Positions 14,052 to 20,824 of a DNA stretch of 22,552 bases are shown piece by piece (positions within the stretch are counted from its first letter, which is position 1; each line of letters starts with the position of its first letter). The notes under the pieces were generated by a model. The model was given only the letters and a program-made list of their open reading frames with translations. It searched no databases and had not been told where the DNA came from. Source of the stretch: CAYJFK01 sp964369475 (GTDB lineage: Bacteria; Bacillota; Clostridia; Oscillospirales; Feifaniaceae). A program made the position numbers and the translations under genes. The DNA lies in NCBI GenBank assembly GCA_964369475.1, contig CAYJFK010000039.1, positions 1-22,552 of the forward strand. The letters are read 5' to 3'.

Positions 14052-14657
14052 TTAATTTCCAAGGATCTCCTTGCTTCCTGCATAGTAAAACCGCTGTACT
14101 TTAGACATATATTCATAGGCCTCCTTATGGGATAGACCATGACGAATTGCCTCTAACATATTGTTAATGCCCGAGGTCGATATAACATGAATAAAAAAGC
14201 GGTTTATCTCGTTTAGTTCAAAGTTTTGATCTTCCATAACCTTAATTGAGGATAGTTCTTCGATTTCGATCATTTTTTCAATAAAATGCTCGTATTTCGT
14301 GCCGACAGCCCGACAAAAAAGAAGCCTTGAAAGCTCGAAATTTTGATATAACATATCGAGCACGATATTTGTGCCCTTACCAATATCATTAGGAGTTTCG
14401 GCGCTGTTAAAGTCGTATGTGTCCTCCGCTTCGTCGTGAAGTCTTTTAAATGTGCTCAAAAGCTGATCGGCAAACTCCCCCACAATGGCCTCGAAAAGTC
14501 CATCTTTTCCGTTGAAGTGGTTGTATATTGCCCCTGTCGTCGCTTTGGATTTTGTGGCGATCTCTCGTAAGTTGGCATCTAAAAAGCCCTTGTCTAAAAA
14601 TTCTTGCTTAGCACAGCTTAAAATTCGCTCCTTGGTCAGCTCGGATGAATAGCTCAT
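14052..14657 (-). CDS. TetR/AcrR family transcriptional regulator (of the ABC exporter)
   Basis: A 201-residue regulator. It begins MSYSSELTKERILSCAKQEFLDKG, and the helix-turn-helix LREIATKSKATTGAIYNHFNGKDGLFEAIV follows at about residues 27-55. The C-terminal ligand-binding half is family-typical but not informative. I start at ATG 14657 because GAGGTGA (14664-14670) lies 6 nt upstream. The longer reading from 14705 would place its start codon upstream of the likely transcription start. It precedes the two ABC genes on the same strand and probably controls them and itself. Confidence 0.9.
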   Translation of the reverse strand: MSYSSELTKERILSCAKQEFLDKGFLDANLREIATKSKATTGAIYNHFNGKDGLFEAIVGEFADQLLSTFKRLHDEAEDTYDFNSAETPNDIGKGTNIVLDMLYQNFELSRLLFCRAVGTKYEHFIEKMIEIEELSSIKVMEDQNFELNEINRFFIHVISTSGINNMLEAIRHGLSHKEAYEYMSKVQRFYYAGSKEILGN

Positions 14658-14689
14658 ATCTGTCACCTCGCATAACGGCATTACTTTTA

Positions 14690-14724
14690 ATAACAATGTT
14701 ATCATTTTGAGAAAAAGGTGTCAA
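14690..14724 (-). promoter_or_regulatory. Promoter and operator-like palindrome of the second tetR gene
   Basis: On the minus strand, -35 TTGACA (14719-14724) and -10 TAACAT (14696-14701) are 17 nt apart. The -10 box lies inside the perfect palindrome ATAACA-A-TGTTAT (14690-14702), an arrangement typical of an autorepressed tetR gene. Confidence 0.75.
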
Positions 14725-14778
14725 CAGAGTTTGAAAAAGTATGCTGTTTCGGGCAATTTTTATATATAAAAAATTTGC

Positions 14779-15726
14779 CTAATCTACATCAAACAAAGAG
14801 ACCTGTTTAATAGCAACACTTTTTGCCGTCCTACCTGTAATAAGAGCACTCGAAGAAACCTCGCCGATCATGACAGGGGAGTGTACATTATGTCTTTTCA
14901 TATTGGCGGCCGCACTACCTTCGCTCTTTACAGCATAGCAATAACTGCAACCGTTAGCACAACAATTATATCCGCCGATGTCGACAGACTCAAGGCAAAG
15001 GCACTCGGGGCGCTGATTTTTATCCTTTTTTCCATCAATCTTGCAACCTAAAATGCCTTCGATTATATCCTTGTCGACACATGCCCCGTTTTTTATGCCA
15101 AACCGCCCTAAATCGTAATGCTCAGCGCATGTATATATATCAAGAGAATGCCTCTTGCCCACCGAAGAAAGCATCTCGCTTATGCTATCTATGGCAAAGC
15201 TCGTCATGCCAAGACTTGGATCTCGCCCCATGCGAGACATAACACTTTTGTAGTTGTCGACAAAGCTTATAACGCACCTACTTGAGTAAGGGCTAAGCCT
15301 GTCCGCCATATAGTAAAAGCGCTCTTTGTGGTAGTCGAGGGTATAGCTTTGATCTATTATAATAGGGTCATACCGCCAGACCATGCGATGCTTGCCGAGC
15401 TTTTCGGAGAGTTCTATAAATGCCTCTATAAGCCTCTCTTTATCGGGCAAATTTTTCTCTGTCTCCCTGCCGTATGGAGTTAAGGTGAACTCGAAATAAT
15501 AGGGGATTTCAAAGCTGTCGATTTCGGGAAGATGCTTTAAAAAAGGCAGAGGATTTTTTGTCCAAAACACCATAATGTCAACGCTGTCAGAGGTAAGGCT
15601 CACACGGCTCAGCCTACCTGCATTGTACGGATTTTGCACAAGCGCATAGCCCTCTTTAAGCCGATTTACAAACCATTCCCCAAAATGCGATGGAATATCA
15701 CATCGCCTGCTTGCACTTATGATCAC
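14779..15726 (-). CDS. DUF1848 family protein with C-terminal radical-SAM-like Cys motif
   Basis: A 315-residue soluble protein of the DUF1848 family, function unknown. Typical features are the start IISASRRCDIPSHFGEWF, VFWTKNPLPFLKHL (about 53-66), the MVWRYDPI strand (115-122) and a TIM-barrel-like alternation. Near the C-terminus cysteines cluster at 242, 244, 255, 256, 260 and 263. Cys256-x3-Cys260-x2-Cys263 followed by Tyr has the spacing of the radical SAM [4Fe-4S] motif, although that motif is normally near the N-terminus. I infer an iron-sulfur enzyme with a permuted or unusual layout. The start is GTG with AGGAGGTG upstream, and a TATAAT -10 (15753-15758, minus strand) lies further up. 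An AT-rich imperfect hairpin overlaps the stop (14752-14779). Confidence 0.85.
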   Translation of the reverse strand: MIISASRRCDIPSHFGEWFVNRLKEGYALVQNPYNAGRLSRVSLTSDSVDIMVFWTKNPLPFLKHLPEIDSFEIPYYFEFTLTPYGRETEKNLPDKERLIEAFIELSEKLGKHRMVWRYDPIIIDQSYTLDYHKERFYYMADRLSPYSSRCVISFVDNYKSVMSRMGRDPSLGMTSFAIDSISEMLSSVGKRHSLDIYTCAEHYDLGRFGIKNGACVDKDIIEGILGCKIDGKKDKNQRPECLCLESVDIGGYNCCANGCSYCYAVKSEGSAAANMKRHNVHSPVMIGEVSSSALITGRTAKSVAIKQVSLFDVD

Positions 15727-15782
15727 GGTAACACCTCCTCTTTTATATTTACATTATACAGCATTTTCGTAAAATAAAAAGC

Positions 15783-16098
15783 CCTTTAAACCGAGAGCTT
15801 AGCGCCATAGGGTGATAGATATAATCCAAACCCGTTTTTGAAACCACAGGGCGCATTGTGAACTTCGTTACTCCACAGCGGCAAGGCAGCAAGCATTGCC
15901 ACTATGTAGTGCCTCGTCACAAAACGCCCTGTGGCTTCAAAAATCGCTTTGCGACCCCTGACAGTGTGTGTCTTCGTCAGTCGAGGCATATGACGAGAGC
16001 AATGCTTGTTGCCTTGCCGAGGAGTATAACGAAGAATGGCGGAGACACACACTGTCAGGGGCGGGTTCGGATTACATCTATCACCCTCAGTTTTAAGG
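15783..16098. other. Element C: second copy of the two-armed palindromic structure
   Basis: Same plan as element A in a gene-free stretch of similar length. Closing helix: CCTTTAAAC (15783-15791) with GTTTTAAGG (16090-16098), 8 of 9. Main helix: 15809-15834 with 16062-16087, 24 of 26. Arm 1: 15835-15853 with 15925-15943, 18 of 19, then TTGTGA/TCACAA (15856-15861 / 15917-15922). Small hairpin TCGC-TTT-GCGA (15944-15954). Arm 2: 15955-15972 with 16044-16061, 18 of 18. The arm tips are again complementary to each other: CTTCGTTA (15863-15870) with TAACGAAG (16027-16034), and 15879-15897 with 16001-16019 (18 of 19). The stem sequences mostly differ from those of A, whereas CTTCGTTA, GGCA(A/G)CAAGCATT, TGCCT(T/C)GTCAC and CGAGGCATA are shared. 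It lies between the amidase stop and the DUF1848 promoter. Confidence 0.8.
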
Positions 16099-16112
16099 AA
16101 CTACACAAAAAA

Positions 16113-16685
16113 TTATAACTTTGGCAAATCAAGATAGTCCAGTATTCCCTCGTAGATGGAATAGGCAAATGACCACTGTCTGTTTTCGAGAAGCTCGGCA
16201 TCTTCTTTATTGGAAATATACGCAAGCTCAACCAGCACGGCCGGCATCTTGGTGCGACGAAGTACAAAGAGCGAAGGATTAGCCCTAACGCCGTTGTCTT
16301 TCGTGCCAAGACGTGCAACCATTGCATCAAGTATATCTTGAGCAAGGTCTGCCGAAACACTTTCCAAGGAATAGACATACATCTCCGAACCGTTTGCTTC
16401 GGGGTTTACACTTGCATTTGCATGTATGCTTATAAAATAGTCGGCAGGCCACTCGTTTGCCATTCTAACACGCTCTGACAGGCTCTCTGAATTTGTACTG
16501 CCGAGCGACGTTTCGGGGGTCGGACGAGATAGCATTACTTCGAAACGTGGGTCTTTTTCCAAAAAATCTGCAAGCCTAATGCCGACCTCGTAATTTATAT
16601 CCTGCTCACGCAGTCCGTTTCCCTCTGCGCCTGCATTAACTCCAAAAGGGTTGTGCCCTTGGTCTACAAAAATTTTTATACTCAT
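16113..16685 (-). CDS. N-acetylmuramoyl-L-alanine amidase (Amidase_3)
   Basis: A 190-residue zinc amidase that cleaves the bond between MurNAc and L-alanine in peptidoglycan. The zinc ligands and catalytic residue of the Amidase_3/LytC family are visible: His11 in DQGHN, Glu27 in GLREQDIN, His88 in SIHAN and Glu153 in VLVELAYISN. The protein is the bare catalytic domain, with no signal peptide and no cell-wall-binding repeats. It must therefore act after lysis, be exported another way, or work in the mother cell or on turnover products. GAGGTGA precedes the ATG. It is monocistronic and divergent from the DivIVA-like gene, which is also linked to the envelope. Confidence 0.92.
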   Translation of the reverse strand: MSIKIFVDQGHNPFGVNAGAEGNGLREQDINYEVGIRLADFLEKDPRFEVMLSRPTPETSLGSTNSESLSERVRMANEWPADYFISIHANASVNPEANGSEMYVYSLESVSADLAQDILDAMVARLGTKDNGVRANPSLFVLRRTKMPAVLVELAYISNKEDAELLENRQWSFAYSIYEGILDYLDLPKL

Positions 16686-16778
16686 AAAATCACCTCATGC
16701 ACTATAATATTCAATATGCATATAAAGGTTTACAACAAAATCGACAAAAACACATTTTTTCCAACCTGCACAAGTTTG

Positions 16779-16807
16779 TTGATTTTTGCCGAAAAGACTG
16801 GTATAAT
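16779..16807 (+). promoter_or_regulatory. Promoter of the DivIVA-like/membrane-protein operon
   Basis: TTGATT (16779-16784) and TATAAT (16802-16807) are separated by 17 nt. A second TATAAT follows at 16813-16818. This is the only convincing promoter ahead of the three plus-strand genes. Confidence 0.7.
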
Positions 16808-16846
16808 ATTTGTATAATATAAAAATACATTTGCAGTAGGTGTGTT

Positions 16847-17518
16847 ATGGATCAAAAGCGAGTTTTCAGAAACAGCATGATGGGTTTTAACAAGGACGAT
16901 GTGAATAAATACATATCGGAACTCTCTCGCAAGCTCGATGGGGTTTTATCAGAGCGTGATAAGGCGATAGAGACCCTCGAGGAGGCAAAGCATCACTATG
17001 CACTTGCTATGGACGAAAACGACAAGATAAAAGAGAATATGCAGGCAAAAGATGCCGAGATCAATTCCTTAAAGCGTGCCAACGAGACAATGCAAGACAG
17101 GGCAAAGGCGCACTACGAGGAGCGCATAAAAAACGCAAAGGAGTTCGAGGCTCTTAACGCTCGTCTTTCAGGGCTCGAAGGGGATATTCCCGAGCTTAAA
17201 ACAAGAGCGGAGAAGTACGAGCGCAACGCAATGCACATTGCGGAAGCCATGATCTCGGCAAGAGAAGAGGCTGAGCATATTTTGAATAAAGCAATGAGCG
17301 ATGCCGCCTTTGTCCGTGAGCAGATTCTAAAAGAGCTCGACAGCATAGGAAGCAGGGCAGATGAGCTGGGGCAAAAGTACGACGATGTGCGAAACAGTAC
17401 ATTCGAGGCGACAGAGCGCTTTAAAGAGGTAATAGACTCGCTCTATGGCGAGCTTGAAGGTGCGAGAAAAAAGATTGTAGGCATGAAGGAAGACATGTCT
17501 ACACAAGAGGAGCTTTAA
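16847..17518 (+). CDS. DivIVA-like coiled-coil protein
   Basis: A 223-residue, strongly charged protein. Residues about 6-30 (VFRNSMMGFNKDDVNKYISELSRKL) match the N-terminal membrane-binding segment of DivIVA-domain proteins, with the F-x(5)-GF/Y-(D/N)-x-D-x-V-(D/N)-x-(F/Y) pattern. The rest is almost entirely predicted coiled coil, rich in Glu, Lys, Ala and Arg, with no hydrophobic segment. DivIVA relatives bind curved membrane at poles or septa and recruit other proteins. The RBS is weak (TAGGTG). It is followed after 33 bp by two small membrane-protein genes that could be its partners. It could instead be a GpsB/SepIVA-like member. Confidence 0.75.
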   Translation: MDQKRVFRNSMMGFNKDDVNKYISELSRKLDGVLSERDKAIETLEEAKHHYALAMDENDKIKENMQAKDAEINSLKRANETMQDRAKAHYEERIKNAKEFEALNARLSGLEGDIPELKTRAEKYERNAMHIAEAMISAREEAEHILNKAMSDAAFVREQILKELDSIGSRADELGQKYDDVRNSTFEATERFKEVIDSLYGELEGARKKIVGMKEDMSTQEEL

Positions 17519-17551
17519 TAAGCTTAAGCCTTCGTGATTTAAAGGTGAAGT

Positions 17552-18139
17552 ATGAAAAAGGTTCTTATCGGACTTATCGTAGTGCTTATAGATATAAAGA
17601 TACCGATAAATATACTCGGTGTAGACATTTTTGCCGACTTTATCGGCTACTTTTTGATATACAAAGGCCTTGAAGGACTTACAAAGTTCAGCGTCTACTT
17701 TGGCAGTGCTCGCTTTATGGCGATGCACCTAATTTGGATAACATTTTTCGACACCCTTTTTCCGCTTTTGGCTATAATACATATACTGGCAATATCGGAA
17801 ATTCTCGCCGCAATGAAACTTGCCTTGGGGCTTGCCGTGCTAAGTTCTGTTATTTTGGGAATAGCCGACATGGAAAAGAGTTTCGAAGTCGAGATGTACA
17901 GCAAAAAAATGCTCTCTATGTGCAAATACTATGCCTATATGCATGTTGCGGTAAATCTCGTTAGCTATCTGCTCGTTCAAAAACCGATGGGATTTTATTA
18001 TGTTCATAGCCCAAACTTTTTAGAAACAATATTAATTGTGACATTCTGCCTTTCTTTGTCGCTCTACGCAATTATACTTTTTTACCTTGGCGAAACTGTA
18101 AAAGAAATAGACAAAATTGAGAATAGGAGGACTATATGA
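17552..18139 (+). CDS. Small polytopic membrane protein, paralogue 1
   Basis: A 195-residue protein that I cannot assign to a named family. It has about five or six hydrophobic segments and no signal peptide. The first 45 residues (IGLIVVLIDIKI...DIFADFIGYFLIYKGLEGL) closely parallel those of the next gene, with the shared pattern 'G-L-I-x-V-x-I-D-x(n)-D-F-I-G-(Y/F)'. It has a good RBS (AAAGGTGA) and overlaps the following gene by four bases (ATGA). Following the DivIVA-like gene suggests a role in envelope organisation or division, but that is inference from position only. Confidence 0.7.
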   Translation: MKKVLIGLIVVLIDIKIPINILGVDIFADFIGYFLIYKGLEGLTKFSVYFGSARFMAMHLIWITFFDTLFPLLAIIHILAISEILAAMKLALGLAVLSSVILGIADMEKSFEVEMYSKKMLSMCKYYAYMHVAVNLVSYLLVQKPMGFYYVHSPNFLETILIVTFCLSLSLYAIILFYLGETVKEIDKIENRRTI

Positions 18140-18759
18140 AGGATATTTTTTGGGGTTTGATATTTGTTTTTATTGATTTAAACATAAACTTGAGTGGGCT
18201 GAGTTTTGATTTTATTCCCGATTTTATCGGATTTTGCATGGTTTTGGCAGGAGCTGCCAAACTTGCTGTATACAGCGAAAACTTTGCTAAGGCAAAACAG
18301 TGTTCGTTTTACCTTGTTGGACTGTCGCTGGTACATGTCGCCTTTGGGCTGGGCATAGGCTATATATTTATCGTAAGCGATATTTTAGCTGCGATAGACC
18401 TTTTTTTAGTGCTCTATTTGATGAACTACATAGTAAAAGGTATATACGACCTCGAAAGAGCGATAGGGCTAAACTTAGGAGCGGCAAGCCTTAATGACAC
18501 ATTTAAAATTTATAGCTTTTTATATGTGTTGACCGTTATTCTCGCCCGAATTATACTGTGGAAATTTGACTGGTGGCTTGTAAGTTTGTGTGCAGGCTTG
18601 GCATTTATTGCCGCTTTTGTTATGCAAATCTCGATTCTCGTGAAGATGAAAAAAGCGACAGATATTTATGAAGGTGCATCACAGGATAATATGTCGGTCG
18701 AACCTGATAGGTGGGGCTTAGAAGGTGCGCTAAACATTACAGACGATACGGATACATAA
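18136..18759 (+). CDS. Small polytopic membrane protein, paralogue 2
   Basis: A 207-residue membrane protein, apparently a tandem paralogue of the preceding gene. It begins FWGLIFVFIDLNI and has DFIPDFIGFCMVLAGAAKL where the first has DIFADFIGYFLIYKGLEGL. Later segments 'IVSDILAAIDLFLVLYLMNYIVKGIYDLERAI' and 'ISEILAAMKLALGLAVLSSVILGIADMEKSF' also align. The C-terminal tail (about 25 residues) is acidic and soluble. AGGAGG lies 5 nt before the ATG, and the ATGA overlap couples it to paralogue 1. A strong terminator follows. Function unknown; a hetero-oligomer of the two paralogues is plausible. Confidence 0.7.
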   Translation: MKDIFWGLIFVFIDLNINLSGLSFDFIPDFIGFCMVLAGAAKLAVYSENFAKAKQCSFYLVGLSLVHVAFGLGIGYIFIVSDILAAIDLFLVLYLMNYIVKGIYDLERAIGLNLGAASLNDTFKIYSFLYVLTVILARIILWKFDWWLVSLCAGLAFIAAFVMQISILVKMKKATDIYEGASQDNMSVEPDRWGLEGALNITDDTDT

Positions 18760-18790
18760 AACAAACATAAAACAATATGCAGTTATAACA

Positions 18791-18820
18791 AAAAACACAT
18801 GGCACTCGCCATGTGTTTTT
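18791..18820. terminator. Bidirectional intrinsic terminator
   Basis: AAAAACACATGGC (18791-18803) pairs perfectly with GCCATGTGTTTTT (18808-18820) around ACTC, followed by further T. The A-run on the left gives a T-tail on the minus strand as well. It serves the plus-strand membrane-protein operon and the minus-strand acetamidase gene, which converge here. Confidence 0.9.
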
Positions 18821-18837
18821 TTATAGATTGCAAAGCA

Positions 18838-19725
18838 CTATTTTATAAGTTCTTTGCCCTCTCTTTTCGGGATGCCAAATCTAAGTATATTGGAGGTCTT
18901 GTGAGGCACACATGCCTGACACACTTCAAAGTCGCCTTGGATTGTGAAGTAGTGGTATACTTCGTAAGGCTCCCAGCCGTATGCCTTTTCTACAAGCAGT
19001 TGAAGCTGACGACAACACTTCTTTAGCGCCTCGTCAAACTCTTTGTCGACACCTATTGCGTACCATTTATCAGCAGTTTCAAGGACAGGCATGTCGAGAG
19101 GGAAGTCCTTGATAACCTCTGTTACTACCGTAACAACGCCGTCTATTTCAATGCCTGTGCCGGCAACTTCGCCATCACCCATCGAGGCGTGAATATCGCC
19201 CATCTGAAGAAGTGCACCCTCGTGCCATACAGGGAAGTAGAGTGTAGCGCCCTTTGTTATCTTCTTACAGTCCATATTGCCACCGTGATCGTTTGCCCAA
19301 CCTGTCGGAATAACGGTATCGCCCTTTGGAGCAACACCGATAACTCCCACCATAGGATCGACGGGGAATTCCATGTCCTTAAACTTTGCCATGCCGTTTA
19401 CAACAGGGACAACGCTCGTTTTTGGCTCTTTTATAAAGTGAGAAAGTGGGCCTGTTGTGGCGGTATTTGTAACAACGCCGCTATCAGATACCGTTATGTC
19501 CTTAATGGTGACCTTTAAAACGTCTCCAGGCATTGCCCCTTCGATAAATACAGGGCCAGTGGCTGGGTTAACATTGGAAAAGTCGATGCTTGTTATTATC
19601 TGATCTGCCGTTTTAATCTGATTGCTAAAGCAATCCATCGTCTTAAAAACAAGCTCCTCGCCCGGCTTAACCTTTGCTACGGGGGTGTTTTTTGCATCAA
19701 AAGTAAATACTACATCTGTGAACAT
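18838..19725 (-). CDS. Acetamidase/formamidase family protein
   Basis: A 295-residue member of the FmdA/AmdA family, which hydrolyses formamide, acetamide or other short amides to ammonia and the acid. Family features are PGEELVFKTMDCFSNQI (21-37), GPVFIEGAMPGDVLKV (57-72), the HGGNMDCK motif (147-154) with probable metal-binding residues, and GDIHASMGDGE (177-187). The length is that of the short bacterial form. The start codon overlaps the stop of the upstream MscS gene as TAATG, and its RBS GAAGGAGG lies inside that gene, so the two are translationally coupled. The true amide substrate is unknown. Free ammonia would suit the asparagine synthetase nearby, but that gene is on the other strand. 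Confidence 0.92.
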   Translation of the reverse strand: MFTDVVFTFDAKNTPVAKVKPGEELVFKTMDCFSNQIKTADQIITSIDFSNVNPATGPVFIEGAMPGDVLKVTIKDITVSDSGVVTNTATTGPLSHFIKEPKTSVVPVVNGMAKFKDMEFPVDPMVGVIGVAPKGDTVIPTGWANDHGGNMDCKKITKGATLYFPVWHEGALLQMGDIHASMGDGEVAGTGIEIDGVVTVVTEVIKDFPLDMPVLETADKWYAIGVDKEFDEALKKCCRQLQLLVEKAYGWEPYEVYHYFTIQGDFEVCQACVPHKTSNILRFGIPKREGKELIK

Positions 19726-20594
19726 TATTGATCCTCCTTCGATAATTCCACAACCATATGTGGGTATGGTATCTCAATGCCCTCTTGGGCAAAACGAGCT
19801 TTAATGGATTTTCTAAGATCACTGCATGTGTCGTAGGCAACACCGGGGCTCTCTGTCCAAACGCCTATTTTTAAATTTACCGACGAGTCTGCAAGCGCTA
19901 CGACATTTGCCTTTGCCTTAGGCGCATTCTTTTTCTTTTGCTCGGGCGTTCTACTGTCGATAAAGGAAGGATGAGAGACTACCTCCTCCTCGATTATCTT
20001 TGTTGCAAGCGACAGATCGCTCTCGTAGCTAATACCAATCTCAAGAAATGTGCAAATTGCCTCGTCGTTTAGATTGTAGTTTTCTATAAGTTCCGAATTT
20101 ATTATGGAGTTTGGCACAATTATGCGACTATTTTCAAGCGTCTTAATTGTCGTCTGTCGCATGTTTATGTCCTCGACAAATCCCGTTATACCCTGACCTT
20201 GTAAATTGATGCGGTCGCCTATTGTGAAGGGTCTGAATATTGTTAAAAATATTCCCGAAACAATGTTGGCCACCGCCTCCTGTGCGGCAAAAGCGACAGC
20301 TACCGCAATTACCGAGGAACTTGTAAGTAGCGACAATACGAGTGGGCGAAGTGCCGTTATCTGATATGTCATGCTGAATATGCCGATACATATAAGTAGC
20401 CCGACAACGGCGTGGCGTATAAATAACAGTTGAGTAGATGCCTTTGCATAGCGTGCTTGCACCTTGTTAAATAGCATTTTTGTAATCTTAACCGAGATAT
20501 AGGTTAAAAGTGCATAAAGCGCTATCGTAAAAAGTGATTTAACAAAGGGGTTTTCGCTTAAGAAGGTAAAAAACGATTTTATTGTCTCTAACAT
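19725..20594 (-). CDS. MscS family small-conductance mechanosensitive channel
   Basis: A 289-residue MscS-type channel. Three N-terminal hydrophobic segments span about 10-125. The last is the pore helix ending in AFAAQEAVANIVSGIFLTIFRPFTIGDRI, the hallmark of the family. It leads into the beta domain (VEDINMRQTTIKTLENSRIIVPNSIINSELIENY) and a C-terminal alpha/beta domain. Such channels open on membrane tension to release solutes during osmotic downshock. AAGGAG precedes the ATG. The stop overlaps the acetamidase start (TAATG), an unusual pairing. Confidence 0.94.
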   Translation of the reverse strand: MLETIKSFFTFLSENPFVKSLFTIALYALLTYISVKITKMLFNKVQARYAKASTQLLFIRHAVVGLLICIGIFSMTYQITALRPLVLSLLTSSSVIAVAVAFAAQEAVANIVSGIFLTIFRPFTIGDRINLQGQGITGFVEDINMRQTTIKTLENSRIIVPNSIINSELIENYNLNDEAICTFLEIGISYESDLSLATKIIEEEVVSHPSFIDSRTPEQKKKNAPKAKANVVALADSSVNLKIGVWTESPGVAYDTCSDLRKSIKARFAQEGIEIPYPHMVVELSKEDQ

Positions 20595-20634
20595 ATGTTG
20601 CTCTCCTTGTGAAAATATGTACTAACCATAACGT

Positions 20635-20664
20635 ATTATAACACAGAGCGTGAGCAAAAAACAA
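20635..20664 (-). promoter_or_regulatory. Promoter of the mscS-acetamidase operon
   Basis: On the minus strand, TATAAT (20635-20640) preceded by TGT makes an extended -10. TTGTTT (20659-20664) is a fair -35 with an 18-nt spacer. Confidence 0.6.
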
Positions 20665-20704
20665 CAATATTATGCAGTTGCAAATATAGCTGTAATAATA
20701 AGTG

Positions 20705-20719
20705 ATAAGTTTAACTTAT
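20705..20719. promoter_or_regulatory. Palindrome in the divergent mscS/asnA intergenic region
   Basis: ATAAGTT-T-AACTTAT is a perfect inverted repeat between the divergent mscS and asnA promoters, about 45 bp upstream of the asnA -35 box. It could be an operator for either direction. The rest of 20595-20824 is AT-rich; I see no T-box or other known riboswitch in the asnA leader. Confidence 0.4.
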
Positions 20720-20762
20720 TATATACAAAAGTAACAAATTTTTTGAAATATTATATACGCTA

Positions 20763-20791
20763 TTGTCAAATGATAAATACTCATATATAAT
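20763..20791 (+). promoter_or_regulatory. Promoter of asnA
   Basis: TTGTCA (20763-20768) and TATAAT (20786-20791) are separated by 17 nt. The predicted leader is only about 27 nt and carries GGAGG (20813-20817) 7 nt before the ATG, which leaves no room for a leader riboswitch. Confidence 0.75.
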
Positions 20792-20824
20792 AATTTATTA
20801 TTAATAAAATGTGGAGGTAGTATT

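Noticed and set aside
15786..16118. Short reading frames on both strands through element C
   Set aside because: The frames exist on both strands because the DNA is palindromic. They have no RBS and no recognisable protein features.
20595..20824. T-box or other riboswitch ahead of asnA
   Set aside because: The promoter lies only about 35 bp before the start codon, and no T-box specifier stem or terminator/antiterminator sequence is present.
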